Of a stretch of 60,273 nucleotides of DNA, positions 51,188 through 60,273 are shown in pieces (within the stretch, counting starts at the first letter, position 1; each line of letters opens with the position of its first letter). The translations under genes and the position numbers were made by a program. Below the pieces are notes generated by a model. It did not search any database and was not told where the DNA came from. It saw only the letters and a program-made list of their open reading frames with translations. Source of the stretch: Lactifluus volemus (taxonomy: Eukaryota; Basidiomycota; Agaricomycetes; Russulales; Russulaceae); contig WTXI01000224.1 in NCBI GenBank assembly GCA_022376515.1, positions 1-60,273 on the forward strand, read 5' to 3'.

Positions 51188-52923
51188 CTTCAGGGAGGTG
51201 AGTAATGACGTGGATGCGATTGAAGAGTACTCAGCAGTGTGTAGGCCTCGTGGACGATTCCCGTGGCGGTGGCGGTGTCCTCAGCCAAGATGGGCGCTGA
51301 CCTATATCCAGATTTGGACCCTGGCGTCCACCTTCCTCATCATCATCGTCGTTGCCGTCGTCGCCTCATTATGGGCCAGACTTCCTTTTCCTCACTTTCA
51401 CACACTCATCTACATTTATATACTATGCGGATACAGTGCAGACAGTCCAATTGCTGTCCACCAACGCGACGTCACGAACACATGATACACCGCACAAGGC
51501 GCCACGAATATGGACGCACAGCCCTGCTAGAAACCAACGAAACACCACCACACACTGGCACATGGTGATAGCTGACTGACTGATTCTCGGAGGATAATTG
51601 ATCGCACAGGCGGACAAGACCTTTGTCCCGCAAGATGTGCACGGATCAAATACGACCTTGTTTCATACTAGCATGACCTCTTTTCTCCGTACTGCCATGG
51701 TGCACACGTACCCACGAACGCAAGTGAAAAAGACTACAGACGAAGGAGCCAAGGCCAATTGGAAGGGCAGCTAGGGTTGGGACAACGGTCGCTGGCTAGT
51801 AGTGAATCCCGTACGTACCACAAATAGCAATATATTTGAGATGTATACTTTATATATGTGTGGAATACATCATGACGGACTCTCTTTTTCACGAAGTGAG
51901 ATATACCTGGTTTCATTTGAATCATTCACAAATGCCAGGGGCCAGCGCAAGCGCGAGACTGCCAGTGTCGAGCCCGACGAGGTTGGGCACTGCATTCGTG
52001 GACACTTCATCAGCTCCTGGGATCATGCCACCAAATTTCTATAAGGATATATGCGTCCCGTTCGAGCTGGCTTCGAACAATCAGTTGAAGAACGCAGCAG
52101 CGTTAGGTGTACCAGCATTGACAACGGCGCTACAAACAGAAAGACCTGGAATATGACTCCCGCGAAGGTAAAAACGGATATTAACAAAAATTTCTCAAAA
52201 GATGATGCATCGATGAGCGGGGGTCTAAGATGCTTCAATTTTGTGCCGTATCCTTGAGTAGTAGCTTGAGTGACCGAGACCAACTTGTTTTACCCTGGTA
52301 GTCGTCATGTCATTGTTTGTTCAACTGTGTATGACGCCCACCTATACTTCCAGTGCGAAAATGAAGGCAGAATACCTGGTGCTGCGCTCGTTACGAATTT
52401 GGGACGTCCTACCAGTATGGTAGTACCTCGCTTGGAGTGATTGCCGACCCGGCGGCGGCGGGCCGTCGAGGACGACGTACCACGCGACCCTGCCATTCAT
52501 CCGAGTCAATGAACGACAGGCAGCGGGCCATCCTGTGGGTCTGTATAGGTCCTGGTGTAAGGCTAGCTGTGTGCCACTGGCTGGCCTCGCAACCACGCTA
52601 TATGCCACCTACCCATACTATTTTTCCCCTTGTGATAGTTACTCTCTATTGTCCTTACCTCTAAATAAACCCTTGGACTTTGTCTCCTCTAATGAGTATC
52701 ATTCAGAGTCCCATCTCTCTCTCCTCAATTCTTCTCTCGTGTGATCCATTAATAAGTCTCATCTCGGTGATTTCCTCGAAAGTGTTCCCAGAAGCTCAGT
52801 ACAGCATGTAGTCTCGAGACTCCCTCTATCAATTCCTTCAGCCTTCTTATCACCCTACTACTTCTCACTGGGGACGATACTTGTCATATTGTAGCCGATG
52901 CGCTAGCAACGGCTTGAGCATGA
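51188..52923. repeat. Second subfamily 2 spacer
   Basis: Paralogue of the 46724-48202 spacer without the 1.07-kb insertion. The frame matching GTPNTAAFLN... is here interrupted by stops. The right end carries the 3' flank repeat (52640-52923). No intact gene is seen. Confidence 0.55.
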
Positions 52924-54360
52924 TTAAGATATGGGTAGTTGTGTCGAGACGTACCTCGATCCACCAACTAGATCCACTGCTGCAGCGTCCACACGCTTCG
53001 GAAGCAAAGGCTGGTTGAACATCGAACCATCCACTAAGCGCAGCCTGATGGGATGGCCCGATTCTTGCCGTTCATCGAGAAATGTGGTAAATATGTCCAG
53101 AAAATCGCTTGTTCCAGAATATCCAACCTCCTCAAGGTTCGGAAGGAGCTCTAATGGTGGCTCTCCATCGTCAGATGGCAAGGAACGGAAGATTGTGCCG
53201 ATGAGAGCATCTTGTACACAAATGATCTTCGTGTTAGTGAACGGCATAAAAAGTTCACGCCACTGCCTTCGGTCGACATTACTGTGCCATTGTGATGACG
53301 GGATGTGCTTTTCGTAGCTGAATGCGACTTGCTCGACAACAGAAAGTACGGGTGAAAGGGTACCAAACAATTGCGCGGCAGACACAACTTGCCAGTCGAG
53401 ACGTCCGCACCTGATCTCCAACGTCAAAGAAGTGTCCCACTTCCAAGGGACTGCATGTAAGGAAACGGAAAGCATTCCGAAAGTTACCTGGACAGCGCGA
53501 AATCTGAGGTTCTCGGATGTTTGCAAAAGCTGAGAGAGGTGTGGAACCGTAAAGGAGAGCTGATCAAAAAGACTGATATGAAGGATGCTGAGGGAAGGGG
53601 TGCTGATCCGAGCAACAAGATCCTCCAAATACCTGGCCGTACCTTGGAACACGAACCGGCATAGGTTAGGGAGTGTGGTCATGTCCGAGGTCTGGTGCAA
53701 CTGCCTTTCAACATCACGGTTGAGGAAAGAAAGGCATTGAAATGAAATGGACAGCCTCTCCAGCTTGGCCATAAGCGAAAGCCATGTAAGTATATTACTT
53801 GGAGGGGCATCTGTCGGAAAACCAGTAGTATAGTGAAGCATCAGAGTGACGATTCCCGTGGCAGTAGTTGTGAGTAAGGGAGATCCAATTGGAAGGGAAG
53901 CCGTCGTCAGAGAGAGATGGCGTAGATTGGGGGCTTGAAATGCTACAGGAAGGTCCACTTTGGTCCGAGAATTGATATACATGTGTTCCAGAACTGGGAA
54001 TTGATCATCCATAGCCATGACGAACTTCAAGTTCCCCTCATTTGGGAACCTCCAAAATTCAATGCGACGAACGCGATCACGGTGCGAAAGTGCGAGCAGT
54101 ATGCCCGAGTCATCAACTGCCGTTATCTCTCGATCAGTGTCGTGATAACGATAAGAGATGGTGAGTGGTAGAGGTGGTGAATGTTCGAGCATGTCCGCTA
54201 CAGGCACACCGTTGGTGCAATACAGATGAAGGTCAAGCCGGGATGGTGATTCAAGAATAATATTTCGCCAGAGCTGACAAACATGTGCCAGCTTGTACCA
54301 CCAACGCTGGCGGTGCCAAAAATGGAGCGTCGTAATTCCGTCGTCATATTCGTCCGGATC
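52924..54360 (-). pseudogene. F-box-like gene, subfamily 2 copy 11, cut by an LTR retrotransposon
   Basis: The body and C-terminus match copies 9 and 10 (RWWYKLAHVCQLWRNIIL, VPVADMLEHSPPLPLTI, LELLPNLEEVGYSG, LRLVDGSMFN). The homologous sequence stops exactly at the LTR edge, at the codons for DPDEYD that follow LYRLA in copies 9 and 10. The F-box helix and start are therefore separated, presumably beyond the right end of the window on the far side of the element. The open frame continues a few codons into the LTR, so its apparent start is an artefact. The C-terminus is also extended. Confidence 0.85.
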
Positions 54361-54876
54361 TGTTACGGCTCGACTGGGGCCGGGTCCCAACTAGGGTTCA
54401 AGAGTTCGGATATCTCCTAACTTCTAGGTTCAGGGTCACCCGAGGTGACGACGCGCAGAACCCTGTGGTGTTGTAGCACAACCACCAAGCTTCGATGGCC
54501 CTACTAGGGCGTATAGGAGGGTAAGAGAAGAGAGGGAAGAGGAGAGGAGAAGTTCTGTTGCTTTTAGGAGAGTGAAACAAGTCGATTTGAGTCAAAGCCG
54601 AAGCTGGGGTACAAGCTACCAGCTGAGGCCTACTTATACAATGTACGCTAATTGTTCTACCAAACTAGGGTGGACAATAAGCAAGGAGTCAAGACAATAG
54701 AACGCGAGGACAATAGAGACTCGGAACAATAACACTGGACTAACTGGGACAGACAATAGCACACTCAGAACAATAGAACAGTCAGGACAATAGAGACAAT
54801 GTGGACGGGACGTTATCAGGATGAGTAAGCGGGTTACGGGAAGCATAGGGTCCAACGTGTCCTGCACTCCGTAACA
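54361..54876 (-). mobile_element. 3' LTR of a Ty3/Gypsy chromovirus (516 bp)
   Basis: It is bounded by TGTTACGG and CCGTAACA. In element orientation it lies just downstream of a polypurine tract. Its U3 part contains eight ATTGT units, mostly as CTATTGTC. A TATA-like TTGTATAAG box lies near 54645. A second copy, in opposite orientation, is at 58638. The flank GGATC at 54356-54360 is the expected half of a 5-bp duplication whose partner is outside the window. Confidence 0.92.
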
Positions 54877-54893
54877 ATACCCCCTCTCTAGAA
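54877..54893 (-). other. Polypurine tract of the Gypsy element
   Basis: The minus strand reads TAGAGAGGGGGTAT directly before the LTR start TGTTACGG. This is the plus-strand priming site expected at the 3' end of the internal region, and it fixes the element's orientation as minus. Confidence 0.8.
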
Positions 54894-54912
54894 GGCAGTC
54901 CCACCTGCCACC

Positions 54913-57669
54913 TTAGTCAGTTTTACGTCGTGACTGGGACGGGCCGGCGACGCAAGTGTCTAGGACTTCCATCTGCTTGCGCTTCTTCTTGATTTCCTCT
55001 GCAGTGCCATCCAAAAGACATCCCCCACCGTGCCATATGTGGTCTTCAGGGACGCGGCACACTCCAAGCCCTGGCATACAGGAGAAGTGAGGGAAGGGGC
55101 AGCCGTCGCTGTTGTGGGTCATCATCCTGTCGTGGAAGCGGCAGTGTTTTAGTTCTCTACGCGGCGTAGAGTCATTTGGAAAATCGAATCTCTGAAGACC
55201 TCCGGAATCGAGTCCCAGGCGATCAAGTCCGTGTGGGTGAAGAGTAAGGCGCGCTCGTGGTTCCATATCCCGATCTCTCTGCTGAGGACCCCCGGGATTA
55301 CCGTCCCTCTGGTCGAGCCAGTATTCGGTGGTCCCGTAGGTGGGGAACGCTTGAATGGCTTCGTCCTGCGTGCTAACTGGGGTCGTCTGGGTGCCAATGC
55401 TGCGGGTCTGAGGGGGTGGATCCGGGACCCAACCGTCTGTCTGCGCCGCCACGACAGCGGGGATCGTGGGAGCACGAAGGAGGTTGATCTGTAGCCTGCC
55501 TTCGTCGTCTTCTTCAAACCATTCTTCTTCAGGGGTCTCTGGTCTAGCGAAGTCACCCAGCCTTTGGGCAACCATGGTGCTACGGCCGTCAGTGAAGATG
55601 CGGGTGCGTCTCTGAGCTCCGGGGTGGTCCCTTCTCCACTTGAAGTCAAAAAGGCAGTGAAGACACTGTCGGGTATCCTCGTAGTACTTATAGGGATTGT
55701 AAGGCCACTCGTAGTTGTTTTCACGCCCCACTGGCCAGTCATACGGGATCCCCAGACACACGAGGCGGACTTGACGGTAGTCAACTATGAAGGAGCCGGG
55801 GGAGGTGCGATGTTCTCGTTTGGGATCGAAGAAGTCTGCGTCTGCCCGGGAAGCTTGGAAAATTTGCGGGAGGGAGAGGTCAAGGCTTGCGGATTGAATC
55901 TCCTCCCAAGTATAAGGGAGCGAGGTAACCGGGGCGTTAGTAATGGGAAGCGCAGATGGCCTCCCGACAGAAGTGTTTGTGCTGGCTATGATGGGCGTAG
56001 GTGATGTGGATCTGTCGTTTGAGGAAGAACTCGCGGAAATGAGGGGTAACGAAGGGGGGTTCGTTAGGCTCTTGGAAGAGGGAGCGAAGCTGCATTGTCT
56101 GCTGTCCATCCTCCCTCGTCTTATTATAATCTTCCTTGCTTTTGTTGGGTTTTGTTTGTGAAATTCTTCCACCAAATCATCCGCGTGCACCTGGTCAGCT
56201 GGTTCCCAGGTGTTGTGGGCGTGGGGGTACCCTTCCCACTTCAGGAAGTACTCGAGGCGCCCCTTGCCACGCCCTTTTCGCCTGGAGTCCAACACCTGTT
56301 CGACTTCGTATTCTTCCTCACCTTCTATTACGTCTGGGGCTGGTTTCGTGAAGGCCTCCCCGTTTTCTTCCGTTTCCTTATACGGTGATAGAAGGGACGC
56401 ATGGAAGACTGGGTGGACACGTTTTTGTCGCCACTGATCCGGGAGTTTCAGTTTGAAAACTACCAGGTTAATCACCTGGACCACTGGGAATGGGCCGTAT
56501 CTTTTCGGGGCTAACTTGGTGAAGGGGTGTGACGTTTTGAGGTTCTTTCCGTCTAGCCAAACTTGGTCTCCTTCCTTGAAGGGTTCATATGCCCGTCTGC
56601 CCTTCTTTCGCACGTTCCGCTTCTGGAGGAGGTCTTGCGCCCTTTGGATCGCTTGACGCGCTTGGTTACGTTTCTCCATCAGATAGTCTTTGCGCCGTTC
56701 TACTGCTGGCATCTTCCCTTCCTTATCAGTTTGCCACACCGTGGGTGTGTGTCCCATGAGTAAGTCGAACGGGGTTTGTTTTGTTGTTTCGTTGATCCAC
56801 GAGTTGTGGACGAACTGGGCTAGAGGCAACCAGCTGACCCAGTCATTCTGTTGGAAGTTTCCATAGACGCGCAGATATTGTTCTAGCCATTGGTTCGTTC
56901 GTTCCGATTGGCCATCTGTCTGGGGGTGGTATGCCGTACTGATGTTCTGGTCAATCCCCAATTGTCTACACAGTTCTCTCGTCCATTTTGAGGCAAAGCG
57001 CGGATCGCGATCCGAGATCACCCGCTTCGGGGGGCCGTAATGGGGGAACACCTCTTTGGCATAGCATCTTGCGACTCCTTCACTGTCGATGGTTTTGTTG
57101 CAAGGGATAAAGAATGCCGCCTTGCTACAGTCGTGATCGGTGATGGTCAAAATGCTGTCGTAGCCTTGTGATTCTGGGAGGTCTGTGATCAGGTCTAGGG
57201 CAATCGTCGAATATGGGGCGTAGCTTTGTTTCGGGGGAATGGGTACCAAGGGGACCTTGGGTCTGGTTGTGCCGCTCTTGGTGCTTTGACAGGTTGCACA
57301 CCCCTGCACGTATTTGGTGACGAACGTTCTCATTGTGGGCCACCAGTAATCTTTGGCAATTGTGGACCAAGTCCTCATGATCCCTGGATGCCCCGCCGTC
57401 TTGTGATCGTGGTACATTTGTAGAATGCTTCGGTGCACCGTGGGGTCTTCTGGAACCGCCAATCGGTCGTGGTGATACCACTTGGTCCCAAAGCGTGTCC
57501 GGTGCTTTCGCACCCCTTCTGTCTTCGTCCACTCTTCCAACTGCTGTTGATGCTTCTCTTGAGCGCGTTCTACTTCTTGTTCTAATGACTGTTCTTCTGT
57601 GAAGAGGCGCACAAAGAGCTCTGGGGGTAAGACTAGCACATCCTCGTGGTCATTCTCCCCTGGTCGCAT
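54913..57669 (-). CDS. Gypsy integrase with chromodomain and long C-terminal extension (918 aa)
   Basis: Inserts retroelement cDNA; the chromodomain steers insertion to marked chromatin. A zinc-binding H-H-C-C module (HDHKTAGHPG...CATC) comes first. The catalytic core follows with Asp in LDLITDLP, Asp in ISDRDPRF and Glu in GQSERTNQ, then the GPFPV region. The chromodomain (EYEVEQVLDSR...YFLKWEGYPHAHNTWEP) lies near residues 460-515. About 400 residues continue in frame after it, ending in a Cys/His cluster (CRFHD...CPFPHFSC...C). The 5' side overlaps the RNase H frame by a one-base shift at about 57660. This is the longest intact frame of the element. Confidence 0.9.
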   Translation of the reverse strand: MRPGENDHEDVLVLPPELFVRLFTEEQSLEQEVERAQEKHQQQLEEWTKTEGVRKHRTRFGTKWYHHDRLAVPEDPTVHRSILQMYHDHKTAGHPGIMRTWSTIAKDYWWPTMRTFVTKYVQGCATCQSTKSGTTRPKVPLVPIPPKQSYAPYSTIALDLITDLPESQGYDSILTITDHDCSKAAFFIPCNKTIDSEGVARCYAKEVFPHYGPPKRVISDRDPRFASKWTRELCRQLGIDQNISTAYHPQTDGQSERTNQWLEQYLRVYGNFQQNDWVSWLPLAQFVHNSWINETTKQTPFDLLMGHTPTVWQTDKEGKMPAVERRKDYLMEKRNQARQAIQRAQDLLQKRNVRKKGRRAYEPFKEGDQVWLDGKNLKTSHPFTKLAPKRYGPFPVVQVINLVVFKLKLPDQWRQKRVHPVFHASLLSPYKETEENGEAFTKPAPDVIEGEEEYEVEQVLDSRRKGRGKGRLEYFLKWEGYPHAHNTWEPADQVHADDLVEEFHKQNPTKARKIIIRRGRMDSRQCSFAPSSKSLTNPPSLPLISASSSSNDRSTSPTPIIASTNTSVGRPSALPITNAPVTSLPYTWEEIQSASLDLSLPQIFQASRADADFFDPKREHRTSPGSFIVDYRQVRLVCLGIPYDWPVGRENNYEWPYNPYKYYEDTRQCLHCLFDFKWRRDHPGAQRRTRIFTDGRSTMVAQRLGDFARPETPEEEWFEEDDEGRLQINLLRAPTIPAVVAAQTDGWVPDPPPQTRSIGTQTTPVSTQDEAIQAFPTYGTTEYWLDQRDGNPGGPQQRDRDMEPRARLTLHPHGLDRLGLDSGGLQRFDFPNDSTPRRELKHCRFHDRMMTHNSDGCPFPHFSCMPGLGVCRVPEDHIWHGGGCLLDGTAEEIKKKRKQMEVLDTCVAGPSQSRRKTD

Positions 57670-58637
57670 CCGGGTCGTCGTGACAATGGGTCGGCTTTGT
57701 TAGTCTTCCCGGGTCGATGAACGATCTTCATGTTGTATTCTGCCATCTTAGGGATGTAGCGCGCCACCCGTCGACTGATCTTGTGCGCTTCCCGGTAGTA
57801 CTGAAGGTTAGCGTGGTCGCTGATGACAGTGATGACGTGTGGGGAGCTCAATAGAAGGTGCCGCCAGTGTTCCAAGCCTCGGATCATTGCCAGTAGTTCC
57901 CGGTCATGGATATCGTAGTTCCTCTCTGCTTGGTTGAACGTTCGCGAGTAATATCCCACAGGGCGCAACTTCTGGTCCTTGTCCGGTTGGTGAAGAATTG
58001 CTCCACTAGCGTATTGTGACGCGTCGACTTCTAAGACAAATGGTTCAGCCAAGTTAGGTCTCTGTAGGACCGGGTCGCTAGTGACTGCCTTGATTAGTCG
58101 ATCCACTGCTTGCGTACATTCCTCTGTCCATTCAAACTTGGTTGTCTTCTTTAGTAAGTTAGTCAGTGGTCTAGCAATATTGGCAAATCCTGGGATGAAC
58201 TGCCGTTGATAGCCCAAGACTCCGAGTGTACTGCGGACCTCCCGTACTGATTTCAGTTGCCGTGGCCACTCGGCTAGACCGTGCTTCTTGCTAGGGTCGA
58301 TGCGAATGGTGCCCTGGTCGATGACGTACCCCAGAAACTCGATCTCTCTTCTGGCAAACTGACATTTTTCCGGCTTCAGAAAGAGTGACTCCTTCTCCAG
58401 AACTTCTAGGTATTCTTTGGTGATTTGATCGTGCAATTCTGGGTCGTCAGGGGTCACGATGAGGAAGTCGTCCAGGTACCAGTGAACCCAACGGGGGTAT
58501 TTCTTTTCAGATTAGCAAAGATGCGGTCTGCCATTCGTTGGAAGGCGGCGGGTGCGTTACACAATCCGAAAGGCATGACTTTGGCTTCAAACAGCCCCTC
58601 GTCCGTTTTCACTGCCGTGATCCACTGGCTGTCCGGG
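57633..58637 (-). pseudogene. Gypsy reverse transcriptase C-terminal half and RNase H
   Basis: The reverse transcriptase catalytic YLDD lies in HWYLDDFLIV, followed by EIEFLGYVI and the connection. RNase H has Asp in VDASQYASGA, Glu in RELLAM and Asp in SDHANLQ. The segment toward 58637 (MPFGLCNAPAAFQRM) is in another frame: one base is missing in the A run at about 58498-58507. It is separated from the N-terminal half of the domain by the nested solo LTR. Part of a decayed pol. Confidence 0.9.
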
Positions 58638-59152
58638 TGTTACGGAGTGCAGGACACGTTGGACCCTATGCTTCCCGTAACCCGCTTACTCATCCTGATG
58701 ACGTCCCGTCCACATTGTCTCTATTGTGCTGACTGTTCTATTGTTCTGAGTGTGCTATTGTCTGTCCCAGTTATTCCAGTGTTATTGTTCCGAGTCTCTA
58801 TTGTCCTCGCGTTCTATTGTCTTGACTCCTTGCTTATTGTCCACCCTAGTTTGGTAGAACAATTAGCGTACATTGTATAAGTAGGCCTCAGCTGGTAGCT
58901 TGTACCCCAGCTTCGGCTTTGACTCAAATCGACTTGTTTCACTCTCCTAAAGCAACAGAACTTCTCCTCTCCTCTTCCCTCTCTTCTCTTACCCTCCTAT
59001 ACGCCCTAGTAGGGCCATCGAAGCTTGGTGGTTGTGCTACAACACCACAGGGTTCTGCGCGTCGTCACCTCGGGTGACCCTGAACCTAGAAGTTAGGAGA
59101 TACCCGAACTCTTGAACCCTAGTTGGGACCCGGCCCCAGTCGAGCCGTAACA
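58638..59152 (+). mobile_element. Solo LTR (515 bp), inverted, nested in the reverse transcriptase
   Basis: Same family as the LTR at 54361 but in opposite orientation; by eye about five base differences. It is flanked on both sides by CCGGG (58633-58637 and 59153-59157), a 5-bp target duplication. It therefore came from an independent insertion of a sister element, which then lost its inside by LTR-LTR recombination. Confidence 0.92.
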
Positions 59153-59650
59153 CCGGGTGAATCCGGATGTTGTAATATCCATCTCTAATGTCAAACTTGG
59201 ACATTAGCTTGGCGTCTCCCATTTGGTCGAAGATGGTGTCGATGCGGGGGAGGGGATACACGTCCTTTACCGTCCATTCGTTCACTTTTCGGTAGTCATA
59301 GACGGGTCTCAACTTCCCATCCTGCTTCTTGATGTAGAAGAAAGGGCTGGACCATGCGGATTTCGACCTTGTGATGTATCCTTTATCTTGCTGCTCTGTG
59401 AGAAACACCCTCATCGATTTGTTTTCTTCCGCTGTTAATTTGTATGTCTTGCAGTTGATTGTCTTTGGGGCATCTGGCAGAAGCGTGATAACGAGGTCTT
59501 CAGGGCGTGAAGGGGAAAGCGTTTTGCCTCTTCTTCTGAGAAGACCTTGGCGTACTTTTGGAACTGCTCTGGCACGGCTACCTTGCTCTGCCCTTTTCCC
59601 TCTCGCTGAGCCCACTGTTGACTGAAACTCGTTCTACACGTCTTCATCCT
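59153..59650 (-). pseudogene. Gypsy reverse transcriptase N-terminal half
   Basis: Reads PEDLVITLLPDAPKTINCKTY, TRSKSAWSSPFFYIKKQDGKLRPVYDYRKVNEWTV, PLPRIDTIF and SKFDIRDGYYNIRI, the fingers and first palm block with the first catalytic Asp. It then stops at the nested LTR. A one-base loss in a C run near 59515 separates it from the upstream frame (QFQKYAKVFSEEEAKRFP). Confidence 0.9.
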
Positions 59651-60273
59651 TTGAGCCGCCCATTTCAGCTTCCAACTTCGCCCGGTGGTGGATAACTTGA
59701 TAGGTGGCCCTTGAATCTTTCCTTCCTTCCAATTGATCTGAGGGTCGAACTCCCGTAACCAGGATATCCAGGATGATCCGATCTTCGCCTAAGTTTGTGA
59801 TATAGAAGATCTGGGCGGCTTCTTTGCGTCCTTTGAGGATGTTGAGGAGACAGTAGCTGGTAATTTTACCGTCTTGATTCTCTGTTCCCGTCTACGTTGA
59901 ACACCGTTCGTGGTTCTTGGAGGGTTTATGGACCCCAGGCCTAGCTTCTCCACCATTCTTGGGTCGATGAAATTTTCTGTAGCACCACTGTCGAGTAGTG
60001 CTTTTTCGGCAGCCGTCTTGGTCGCACTCGTGAACGATAGGGAATGTCCAGTGTATTGGTTCTCGAGATACGACATATTGAGTAAGACGGGCTCGCACCC
60101 AGGCTGCACGGGTCGAGCCATTCAAAAATCCTCTTCTTCTACCAGCCCGTCCAAGGCACCGTTGAAGGCTCCTTTCCCAATTTTGGCTCTGATGCTCCTG
60201 AGCATCTGGATGGGTCTTCTCATCACCGACTTGCGTGGTTCATCATCTTCCTTCTTGCTAGCTCTAGCCCTGG
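59651..60273 (-). pseudogene. Gypsy aspartic protease region, frameshifted
   Basis: ALLDSGATENFIDPRMVEKLGL is the retroviral-type protease active site (DSGA). Downstream (on the minus strand) frameshifts near 59880 and 59760 break the linker to reverse transcriptase. The gag region, the primer-binding site and the 5' LTR lie beyond the window edge. Confidence 0.85.

Noticed and set aside
52924..54390. Copy 11 F-box frame starting in the LTR as a real 488-residue protein
   Set aside because: The first codons come from the LTR end; homology to copies 9 and 10 begins only at DPDEYD.

Overview
The window looks like nuclear DNA of a basidiomycete fungus, most likely an Agaricomycete. The grounds are many short GT-AG introns, a fungal FunK1-type kinase, a fungal DUF262/GmrSD-like gene, a chromodomain Ty3/Gypsy retrotransposon, and large families of F-box-like proteins. 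All assignments come from reading the sequence; no database search was run.

Layout. (1) 1-40.7 kb is a tandem array on the minus strand. The repeated unit is a single-exon F-box-like gene (about 490-510 codons), preceded on its 5' side by a DUF262 gene or a fragment of one. Eight F-box copies start at 123, 3875, 6427, 23734, 28094, 31565, 33746 and 36442; the last is frameshifted. Only the outermost DUF262 copy (38376-40669) is complete: ten exons, 600 codons, exact frame. The other copies are 3' fragments, and the four long ones share nearly the same 5' breakpoint, so one truncated unit was probably amplified. (2) 40.8-44.5 kb holds ordinary single-copy genes: MAD1 (spindle checkpoint), sharing a 150-bp divergent promoter with DUF262, and a 2-Cys peroxiredoxin converging on MAD1. 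(3) 45.2-54.4 kb has three F-box-like genes of a second subfamily. The last is cut through its N-terminal region by an LTR retrotransposon. (4) 54.4-60.3 kb is the 3' LTR and decayed pol of that chromovirus. A solo LTR of the same family, in inverted orientation, sits inside its reverse transcriptase.

The most striking object is a 13.9-kb hAT-type transposon (9379-23280) inserted in the array. It has matching terminal inverted repeats (TAGTGTTGCCGC...), a perfect 8-bp target duplication (GCTGAGAG), and a near-identical empty site in a paralogous repeat at about 31101. It carries a multi-intron BED/hAT transposase gene with one in-frame stop. It also carries two kinase genes as apparent cargo: a FunK1-type kinase on the left and a CK1-like kinase on the right. 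Both kinases are broken by later nested insertions with readable target duplications. A 2.8-kb TIR element in FunK1 holds captured pieces of HSE1/STAM-like and aldehyde dehydrogenase genes (a fungal Pack-type element). A 1.5-kb non-autonomous hAT element also sits in FunK1, and a 607-bp solo LTR sits in CK1. Removing each insert with one copy of its target duplication restores the local reading frame.

Taken together, the locus is a fast-evolving F-box/DUF262 amplification zone next to conserved housekeeping genes, repeatedly hit by class I and class II elements. A biological role for the array (substrate diversification of SCF ligases, genome defence or self-recognition) is inference only.
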